This document shows, one piece after another, positions 1 through 4,919 of a stretch of DNA of 8,668 nt. The DNA is taken from NCBI GenBank assembly GCA_030670715.1, contig DAOVBC010000078.1, positions 1 to 8,668 on the forward strand, written 5' to 3'. Under the pieces are notes generated by a model. It did not search any database and was not told the DNA's origin. It saw only the letters and a list, made by a program, of their open reading frames with translations. Position 1 is the first letter of the stretch; every line of letters starts with the position of its first letter. Made by a program: the position numbers and the translations under genes. The stretch comes from Deltaproteobacteria bacterium. Lineage in GTDB: Bacteria > Desulfobacterota > Desulfobacteria > Desulfobacterales > SG8-13.

Positions 1-177
1 ACCCTATCGCAGGGGACAGTTATACTGGTTTCCAATGAAGTCGGCAGCGGCATCGTGCCGGAAAACAGTTTGGCAAGGTTCTTTCGCGATGCGACCGGGT
101 TTACAAATCAGTCCATCGCCACTGTTGCAACCACTGTTATCAGGATGGTTGCCGGGATTCCGGTGAAAATAAAGTAA
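1..177 (+). CDS. cobU: CobU/CobP, adenosylcobinamide kinase / guanylyltransferase, C-terminal end only (5' partial)
   Basis: An open frame runs from the first base to TAA at 175-177 and gives the last 58 residues. Family CobU enzymes phosphorylate adenosylcobinamide and transfer GMP to make AdoCbi-GDP, the substrate of CobS; they act in the cytoplasm in nucleotide loop assembly. The visible part carries the conserved C-terminal CobU block: VSNEVGSGIVP (about residues 10-20 of the fragment), then ARFFRDATGFTNQ, then a tail ending VAGIPVKIK. The full family protein is roughly 170-190 residues, so about two thirds, including the N-terminal P-loop, lies upstream of the window. The next gene on the same strand is cobS, its pathway partner, but a 319-base gap filled by a hairpin and a repeat element separates them. 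The family call is firm. Whether the protein is intact upstream cannot be seen. Confidence 0.93.
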   Translation, partial: TLSQGTVILVSNEVGSGIVPENSLARFFRDATGFTNQSIATVATTVIRMVAGIPVKIK

Positions 178-181
178 TCGG

Positions 182-216
182 TTAACCCGGATATTCCTGT
201 GAAATACCCGGGTTGA
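182..216 (+). terminator. Hairpin just after cobU, possible weak transcript end
   Basis: AACCCGG at 184-190 pairs with CCGGGTT at 208-214. After one A/C mismatch, TATT (192-195) pairs with AATA (203-206), leaving a small loop. The stem begins 6 bases after the cobU stop. No T run follows it, so it is not a canonical intrinsic terminator. It could instead stabilise the 3' end of the cobU transcript. Its right arm overlaps the first 9-base unit of the repeat element that follows. Confidence 0.35.
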
Positions 217-489
217 GTCAGTTGAGTCGGTTGAGTCGGTTATTCAGGTGAACCCTTACGTTTCGCACCTGTGATTGGTAATCGATTCCCTTATATGGTT
301 CATTCTAAGTAAAATTAGATGTGAATTGGCCTATTAGTAATTAAAGCACCAGTTTAGATGGGGAGTGTATTGCTACGGTAATTCCTGAAAATAATCGCGT
401 CACTGAATCCGACTTAACCGACTCAACTGACTCAACCGACTCAACGGATATAACCGACTCAACTGACCCAACTGTCTCAATTGACAAAA
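213..489 (-). repeat. MITE-like interspersed element, copy L (inverted relative to copy R at 2779-3036)
   Basis: This non-coding element fills the cobU-cobS gap. Its left end is three 9-base units of the TTGAGTCGG type (213-239) and its right end is nine units of the CCGACTCAA type (409-489), so the termini are inverted repeats made of short tandem repeats. Its reverse complement aligns along its length with 2779-3036. Shared exact blocks include ATCGATTACCAATCACAGG (minus strand of 268-286), AATTCACATCTAATTTT, CCCCATCTAAACTGG and GTGACGCGATTAT. No reading frame of significance lies inside. The strand is set so that copy R is plus. Two diverged copies with matching ends argue for a dispersed mobile or formerly mobile element; the mechanism and family are unknown to me. 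Confidence 0.85.
409..489 (+). repeat. Tandem array of nine 9-base units, end of copy L
   Basis: Nine consecutive 9-base units: CCGACTTAA, CCGACTCAA, CTGACTCAA, CCGACTCAA, CGGATATAA, CCGACTCAA, CTGACCCAA, CTGTCTCAA, TTGACAAAA. The period is exactly 9 and the units degenerate toward the outer, cobS-proximal end. The variant unit CGGATATAA and the innermost CCGACTTAA also occur, reverse complemented, in copy R, which has one fewer unit between them. The array ends 7 bases before the cobS ATG. Confidence 0.9.
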
Positions 490-496
490 CCTGTTT

Positions 497-1225
497 ATGA
501 AAAACCTCATTGCGGCCATACAGTTTATAACGATCCTGCCTCTGGGAAAGTCAAAAACATTTGATCCTGAGGGCATGGTTCCATTTTTTCCGGTCGTCGG
601 GTTGTTGATCGGTCTAATGGTGGCCATTCTGGATAGACTATTTTTACTGGTATGGCCGGTTACAGTTGCCGCGCTTCTGGATGTTTTTGTGCTGATTGCA
701 ATTACAGGGGCGTTTCACCTGGATGGGCTGGGAGACTCAGCAGACGGACTGTACGGTCACCGCAGCAGGGAAGATGCCCTTAAGATCATGAAGGACAGCC
801 GGATCGGTGTGATGGGTCTGGTGGCCATCATATGCTGTCTGGCAGCCAAGTGGGCCGGTATAGCAGGACTGGAGAACTCCCGCGGATTGCTGCTGGTGAT
901 CATTCCGGCCTATTCCCGCGCGAGCATATTGTTCGGTATCAGACTGCTGCCCTACGGTAGACCCGGGGGCGGTACCGGTAAGTCTTTTTTTAAGAAAAAG
1001 CACAATATATATTCTTTCTGGGGATTGATTCCGCCGGTGGTGCTGTCATTTTTTCTCGGATGGCAGGGAGTGCTGCTGAACATTATATTTGTTTTAATCG
1101 TCTTTACTGTTCTTTATTATTACAAAAGAAAAGTAAACTGCATCACCGGCGATATGCTGGGAGGCATGACTGAGGTTACCGAAGCCGGTTTGTTTCTTCT
1201 CGTTTCGATGGGGGGGATTTTCTGA
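497..1225 (+). CDS. cobS: CobS, adenosylcobinamide-GDP ribazoletransferase (cobalamin synthase)
   Basis: This 242-residue integral membrane enzyme joins alpha-ribazole (or its phosphate) to AdoCbi-GDP, the last joining step of cobamide assembly at the inner membrane. The family signature is clear: HLDGLGDSADG at residues 74-84, KDSRIGVMG at 99-107 and ITGDMLGGMTEVTE at 216-229. Several hydrophobic segments are visible (about 28-50, 56-72, 105-121, 129-148, 176-207, 229-242). Length matches the family norm of about 240-260. The ATG at 497 is the only sensible start, because an in-frame TGA lies at 482-484 with no ATG, GTG or TTG between. No Shine-Dalgarno sequence is visible; the 9-base array of copy L fills the space where it would be. 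Downstream, cbiR starts after 34 bases on the same strand, which suggests co-transcription. Confidence 0.95.
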   Translation: MKNLIAAIQFITILPLGKSKTFDPEGMVPFFPVVGLLIGLMVAILDRLFLLVWPVTVAALLDVFVLIAITGAFHLDGLGDSADGLYGHRSREDALKIMKDSRIGVMGLVAIICCLAAKWAGIAGLENSRGLLLVIIPAYSRASILFGIRLLPYGRPGGGTGKSFFKKKHNIYSFWGLIPPVVLSFFLGWQGVLLNIIFVLIVFTVLYYYKRKVNCITGDMLGGMTEVTEAGLFLLVSMGGIF

Positions 1226-1259
1226 AAAAATCGAAAGGACTTTAACATCCGCAATATTT

Positions 1260-2060
1260 ATGCATCCACCCCTGAAAAAAGCCTATAAAGGAAAATTTCC
1301 TTTTCGACTGGGTACCACCTCCTTCATCTATCCGGACGGCTATGTTGCGAATATCCGATTGCTGGGGCCGTATCTGGATGAAATTGAAGTGTTGCTTTTC
1401 GAAAGCAGCACGCCCGACTGCTTTCCCAACCGGGAAGAAATCAAGGAAATGTCCCGCCTGGCCGAGACTTACAGTCTCGCCTATAATGTGCATCTGCCGC
1501 TTGATTTAATCCCCGGAGATCCGGATCCTGCTGTTCGCCGGCATGCTGTGGAGGTACTAAAACAGGTATTCGATTTTGCCGCTCCACTGAATCCCACAAC
1601 CTTCACCCTCCATCTGCCGTATACTGCAAAATCTGATCACATCGAAGACTTAAAAAAATGGCAGGATCGTATCCGTCAGTCTCTGTCCCAAATCATCGGT
1701 ACGGGTATCATGGGCCGTTCAGTCTCCGTTGAGACCCTGGACTATCCGATCGATTGGATCGCTGAAATTATCAGGGACTTCAATTTAACGATATGCCTGG
1801 ACACCGGTCATATGCTGCTGAGGGGTTTCGAAATAGAAACAGTATTTCAGCAGTATCGACACGATATTGCCATTATTCATCTTCACGGCGTAAAAGACGG
1901 TCATGATCATGTTTCACTCGATCATCTGTCAGAAAAGGACTGCGGGTTGATCATCGGGTTGTTAAAACAGTTTAGCAAAAGTGTCTCGCTGGAAGTTTTT
2001 TCCTATGACCATCTGGCGGCATCTTTAAGGTTCCTTGAAAAAATATGGGAAAAGTACTAA
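1260..2060 (+). CDS. cbiR: CbiR-type cobamide-remodelling phosphodiesterase (AP endonuclease 2 / TIM-barrel superfamily)
   Basis: A 266-residue soluble protein with no signal peptide. CbiR, described in Akkermansia muciniphila, hydrolyses the phosphoribosyl bond in the cobamide nucleotide loop so that the lower ligand can be exchanged. The fold is recognisable as xylose-isomerase-like from strand-end motifs carrying likely metal ligands: LGTTSFIYPD (17-26), EVLLFES (43-49), YNVHLPLD (75-82, H78), FTLHLPY (115-121, H118), SVETLDYP (156-163, E158), ICLDTGHML (178-186, D181/H184), IIHLHGV with GHDHVSLDHL (205-223) and SLEVFSYDHL (243-252, E245). The N-terminal GTTSFIYPD and the position directly after cobU-cobS point to CbiR rather than a sugar isomerase or DNA endonuclease. 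The ATG at 1260 is the first in frame; the only purine-rich stretch, AAAGGA at 1234-1239, is too far upstream to be a good ribosome site. The gene probably shares a transcript with cobS. The specific name rests on motif recall and context, not on a search. Confidence 0.82.
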   Translation: MHPPLKKAYKGKFPFRLGTTSFIYPDGYVANIRLLGPYLDEIEVLLFESSTPDCFPNREEIKEMSRLAETYSLAYNVHLPLDLIPGDPDPAVRRHAVEVLKQVFDFAAPLNPTTFTLHLPYTAKSDHIEDLKKWQDRIRQSLSQIIGTGIMGRSVSVETLDYPIDWIAEIIRDFNLTICLDTGHMLLRGFEIETVFQQYRHDIAIIHLHGVKDGHDHVSLDHLSEKDCGLIIGLLKQFSKSVSLEVFSYDHLAASLRFLEKIWEKY

Positions 2061-2073
2061 CCTGATTGAGCGA

Positions 2074-2235
2074 TGACACTCTACAAGCTATCTCATAAAC
2101 ACATCTAACGCCCAATAACAGCGTTGCGGACCTCCTTAAAATGCTCACATACTCCCATGTATGCTGCGCTTTTTCGTCGGTCCGCGCCTTGTTCTTGAAC
2201 GTGATCTGCGTTTTTGAGATAGCTTGTAGTGTCGT
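2074..2235. repeat. ~160-base imperfect palindrome (long hairpin element) after cbiR
   Basis: The outer arms CTACAAGCTATCTCA (2081-2095) and TGAGATAGCTTGTAG (2215-2229) are perfectly complementary. Four further bases (GACA 2075-2078 with TGTC 2230-2233) pair across a two-base bulge. Moving inward, a mismatched stretch leads to GCGGACC (2126-2132) with GGTCCGC (2179-2185), then a small apical stem CATAC (2148-2152) with GTATG (2159-2163). The whole folds as one long imperfect hairpin. It begins 14 bases past the cbiR stop. An open frame crosses it on the minus strand but has no protein-like features. It resembles a dispersed intergenic repeat, but only one copy is in this window. It could also act as an RNA processing or transcript-end structure. 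Confidence 0.7.
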
Positions 2236-2274
2236 GTCCCGTATATAACTTATAAAATAGTCTCGGGTCATGGG

Positions 2275-2320
2275 ATTTTCTGAGAGGGGTTATGCATCAA
2301 CATAACCCCTCTCAGAAAAT
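2275..2320. repeat. Perfect 20-base-arm hairpin between cbiR and the thioesterase gene
   Basis: The left arm at 2275-2294 (ATTTTCTGAGAGGGGTTATG) is the exact reverse complement of 2301-2320, with the 6-base loop CATCAA. On both strands the stem starts with T-rich and ends with A-rich sequence, the reverse of an intrinsic terminator, and no T run follows either arm. It may be a palindromic repeat of REP or mobile-element type, a protein binding site, or an insulating structure. Its function is not deducible from this copy alone. Confidence 0.8.
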
Positions 2321-2385
2321 ATTATAACCGGCTATTTAAAAAACTTAATTCAGGGGCAGTACACTTGAAAACAGTTCTAATAAAT

Positions 2386-2392
2386 GGAGGAG
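2386..2392 (+). promoter_or_regulatory. Strong ribosome binding site of the thioesterase gene
   Basis: GGAGGAG lies 7 bases before the ATG at 2400. It is the best Shine-Dalgarno match among the plus-strand genes here and fixes that start. The other plus-strand genes have weak or no such site. Confidence 0.85.
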
Positions 2393-2399
2393 CTAAGTT

Positions 2400-2783
2400 A
2401 TGAACATTCTGACCCATGAAAAAATAAACCGGGAATTGTGCGGGCAGCCGCTGGCGATTGAAGACGGCTACAGCCGGGTGGAACTAAAAACAGCACAAAA
2501 CATGGCCGTTGATGATTTCGACCTGGTGCACGGTGGATTTATCTTTGGTCTGGCCGATTATGCTGCGATGATAGCCGTCAACCATCCGAACGTTGTCCTG
2601 GGTGGAGCCGACGTAAAATTTTTAAAACCGGTGAAAGTGGACGAAAGCGTCATTGCCGAAGCAAGAGTCGAAGAGCAGTCGGGAAAAAAGCACATCGTTC
2701 CCGTGATTGTTAAAAACGGCGATGAAACCGTTTTTAAAGGAACTTTTACCTGTTTTGTACTGGATCAGCACGTTTTCTGTTAG
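2400..2783 (+). CDS. Hotdog-fold thioesterase (PaaI / 4HBT superfamily)
   Basis: A 127-residue cytoplasmic protein of typical single-hotdog length. The motif DLVHGGFIFGLADYAAMIAVN (residues 41-61) matches the central helix of PaaI-type thioesterases, with HGG at 44-46 and an acidic residue at D53 on that helix. The later strands are visible as GGADVKFLKPVKVDESVIAEA (68-88), HIVPVIVKNGDETVF (98-112) and KGTFTCFVL (113-121). Such enzymes hydrolyse acyl- or aryl-CoA thioesters, but the substrate cannot be told from sequence. A strong ribosome site supports the start. The TAG stop (2781-2783) falls inside the outermost 9-base unit of copy R, so the last residue or two could have been altered when that element arrived. 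The preceding gap of more than 300 bases, with large hairpins, suggests it is transcribed separately from cbiR. Confidence 0.85.
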   Translation: MNILTHEKINRELCGQPLAIEDGYSRVELKTAQNMAVDDFDLVHGGFIFGLADYAAMIAVNHPNVVLGGADVKFLKPVKVDESVIAEARVEEQSGKKHIVPVIVKNGDETVFKGTFTCFVLDQHVFC

Positions 2784-3036
2784 TCGGTTATATCCGTTGG
2801 GTCGGTTGAGTCCGTTAAGTCGGATTTGGTGACGCGATTATATTCAGGTATTAACTCAAGTTGTGCCCCCCCATCTAAACTGGGGCTTTAATTATAAATG
2901 AGTTAATTCACATCTAATTTTCTTAGAATGAGTCATATGAGGGGATCGATTACCAATCACAGGGGCGATACTTGAGTATTAACTAGAATAACCGACAGAA
3001 CCGACCAAACCGACTCAACAGACTCAACCGACAAAA
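2779..3036 (+). repeat. MITE-like interspersed element, copy R
   Basis: The left end is five 9-base units: GTTAGTCGG, TTATATCCG, TTGGGTCGG, TTGAGTCCG, TTAAGTCGG (2779-2823). The right end is five units: CCGACAGAA, CCGACCAAA, CCGACTCAA, CAGACTCAA, CCGACAAAA (2992-3036). Just inside these, TATTCAGGTATTAACTCAAG (2841-2860) is an imperfect inverted match to CTTGAGTATTAACTAGAATA (2971-2990), extending the terminal inverted repeats. The core (2861-2970) shares several exact blocks of 10-19 bases with the reverse complement of 213-489. No coding frame is present. It occupies most of the 308-base gap between the thioesterase and GMC genes. Confidence 0.85.
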
Positions 3037-3091
3037 CTGATTTGCCCGGTACCATAAACCACAAGGGAATTAAGTGTTGAGATCCTGAGAA

Positions 3092-4696
3092 ATGACTGAA
3101 TCCGGAAACGATATATACGATTTCGTTATCATCGGCTCGGGTTTTGGCGGCAGCGTCAGTGCTCTGCGGCTGGCCGAGAAAGGCTATTCGGTGGCCATTC
3201 TGGAGACCGGCCGGCGGTTTGGGGACAAAGATTTTCCAAAAACCAACTGGAATGTTTTTAAATCCATCTGGCTGCCCTTTTTACGCTGTTTCGGTATATG
3301 GCGCATCAGCTTCCTGTCGGATGTTATGATTTTGAACTGGGCGGCCGTCGGCGGGGGAAGTCTGGGGTATGCCAACACGCTGCTTGAGCCGCCCGATTCA
3401 TTTTTTGAAAACCCCCAGTGGTCCGGCATGAACAACTGGAAGAATGTCCTTTCCCCGCATTACCTCACAGCCAAAAGAATGCTTGGCGTCACCTGTGTAA
3501 CGGACCTGACACCGGCAGATGAGGTCATGCAGAAAGTCGCTTCAGACCTGGGCCGCAACCACACCTTTAAGCTTCAAGACGTGGGGGTGTTCTTCGGGGA
3601 ACCGGAAAAAACGGTGCCGGACCCTTATTTTGACGGCCGCGGGCCGGAGCGCACCGGCTGCTGTCATTGCGGCGGTTGTATGGTCGGTTGCCGATACAAT
3701 TCAAAAAACACCCTGGTTAAAAACTATCTGTACCTTGCTGAAAATCTGGGTGTTGAAGTGTTCCCGGAAACAAAAGCCACATTGATTCGAGAGGATACCG
3801 ACGGCGGATACCTGGTGGATACGGTTCAATCGACGGCCTTTATTGCCGGCAGGCGACGCACATTCAGAGGACGGCAACTGGTGATCGCGGCGGGGGTTCT
3901 GGGTACGTTGCGGCTTCTTTTGCGATGCCGTGAAAAAGAAACCCTGAAAGGGTTTTCACCTATACTCGGTGCACGGGTGCGGACAAACAGCGAATCTCTT
4001 ACCGGTGTTTCAGCAAGAAACGATGATATCGATTATTCCAAAGGCGTTGCAATCACTTCCAGTTTCTATCCTGATAATGTTACCCATATCGAGCCGGTAC
4101 GTTTCCCCGCCGGTTCGGAACTTATCGGCTTTCTAATCGCAACCATTTTTACTGAAAATGCCCCGCCGCTCATCCGTCCCTTGAAATGGCTCCAGGCGAT
4201 AATCCGACACCCGCTCGATTTCCTGAGAACCCTGTGGCCGTTCGGCTGGGCCAGGCGCAGCGTTATCCTGCTGGTTATGCAAACCCTGGAAAACAGCATC
4301 CGGGTTTACCGCAAGCGTCGATGGTGGTGGCCGTTTCAAAAAGCGCTCGTTTCCGAGCGGGAAGATAAACGTGTAAAAGTTCCGGTTTGCATCCCGCAGG
4401 CCCAGACAGCCACAAAGATACTGGCCGAAAAAATGGACGGTATCGCCCAGAATTCCATCAACGAAGTTCTGCTAAATATTGGAACTACCGCACACATTCT
4501 CGGCGGTTGCGCTATTGGACCGAATCCGCAATCCGGTGTGATCGACGGACAAAACCGGGTGTACGGACACGAGGGAATGTACGTTGTGGACGGGTCCATG
4601 ATACCAGCCAACCTGGGCGTCAATCCGAGCCTGACAATTACGGCCATGGCCGAGCATGCCATGAGTCATATACCGCATAAAAAGAAAACTGATTGA
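3092..4696 (+). CDS. GMC-family FAD oxidoreductase, cholesterol-oxidase-like
   Basis: A 534-residue flavoprotein of the glucose-methanol-choline family. The N-terminal dinucleotide fold DFVIIGSGFGGSVSALRLAEKG (residues 10-31) has the GxGxxG FAD motif at 15-20, followed by VAILETGRR. WAAVGGGSLGYANTLLEPP (83-101) is the second flavin-contacting block. The C-terminal part has AHILGGCAIG (467-476), MYVVDGSMIPANLGVNPSLTITAMAEHAM (496-524) and the usual active-site His/Asn candidates H468 and N511. A cysteine cluster, C190, C191, C193, C196 and C200, sits in TGCCHCGGCMVGC. Family members oxidise alcohols or sterols; the substrate here is unknown and 'cholesterol oxidase' should not be taken literally. 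Hydrophobic and basic stretches around 341-418, including RKRRWWWPF, could favour membrane contact. No signal peptide is obvious. The in-frame TGA at 3086 makes ATG 3092 the first usable start; its ribosome site is weak. Confidence 0.88.
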   Translation: MTESGNDIYDFVIIGSGFGGSVSALRLAEKGYSVAILETGRRFGDKDFPKTNWNVFKSIWLPFLRCFGIWRISFLSDVMILNWAAVGGGSLGYANTLLEPPDSFFENPQWSGMNNWKNVLSPHYLTAKRMLGVTCVTDLTPADEVMQKVASDLGRNHTFKLQDVGVFFGEPEKTVPDPYFDGRGPERTGCCHCGGCMVGCRYNSKNTLVKNYLYLAENLGVEVFPETKATLIREDTDGGYLVDTVQSTAFIAGRRRTFRGRQLVIAAGVLGTLRLLLRCREKETLKGFSPILGARVRTNSESLTGVSARNDDIDYSKGVAITSSFYPDNVTHIEPVRFPAGSELIGFLIATIFTENAPPLIRPLKWLQAIIRHPLDFLRTLWPFGWARRSVILLVMQTLENSIRVYRKRRWWWPFQKALVSEREDKRVKVPVCIPQAQTATKILAEKMDGIAQNSINEVLLNIGTTAHILGGCAIGPNPQSGVIDGQNRVYGHEGMYVVDGSMIPANLGVNPSLTITAMAEHAMSHIPHKKKTD

Positions 4697-4919
4697 TCTG
4701 GCATTTTATTTACCGGGAAAAATTCGGGTATCGCCTTGAGCTGCCGTTATCGATTAGATGCTGGATGCTGGTATCTGGATACTCGATATAAAAAGGGAAT
4801 TATCCTTATTTTATCCAGCATCGAATATCCAGTATCGAGTATCCTATAGATTAAGGCATAAATGTTCGATTTCACGATTACGTCATACCAGGTTACTGCC
4901 TATCGGGATTAGAAACCAA
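4697..4919. other. GMC-recC intergenic region with GATGCTGG-type palindromic repeat
   Basis: No gene is supported in these 223 bases. The main content is an imperfect inverted repeat. The left arm, about 4763-4793 (GGATGCTGGTATCTGGATAC and following), matches the reverse complement of 4809-4844 with a few mismatches and a small length difference. The left side also carries a short direct repeat, GATGCTG twice (4757-4770). The recC frame is open back through this region, so its translation there is incidental. No convincing promoter or T-tailed terminator was found. Confidence 0.6.

Noticed and set aside
409..489. CRISPR-like array
   Set aside because: Units are 9 bases with no spacers, and no cas gene is present. 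It is a simple tandem array.
178..496. Cobalamin riboswitch in the cobU-cobS gap
   Set aside because: I could not find a B12-box-like segment or the expected multi-stem layout. The gap is accounted for by the post-cobU hairpin and repeat copy L.
481..509. TTGACA at 481-486 as a -35 box for cobS
   Set aside because: No plausible -10 hexamer follows at 16-18 bases, and the hexamer is a degenerate unit of the 9-mer array.
400..627. Minus-strand open frame containing a repetitive LSRL/LSQL peptide
   Set aside because: The repetition comes from the 9-base DNA array (9 is a multiple of 3, so the peptide repeats too). The rest overlaps cobS on the other strand, and no ribosome site is seen.
1972..2271. 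Minus-strand open frame of 99 residues after cbiR
   Set aside because: It runs through the ~160-base palindrome and into the cbiR 3' end, with no ribosome site and no protein-like pattern. It is better explained by the palindromic repeat.
4336..4662. 108-residue minus-strand open frame inside the GMC gene
   Set aside because: It is antisense to conserved GMC C-terminal motifs and has no features of its own, so it is a shadow frame.
4758..4919. Upstream extension of recC to ATG 4758
   Set aside because: The extra 54 codons lie over an inverted repeat and do not match RecC, whose N-terminus aligns from ATG 4920.
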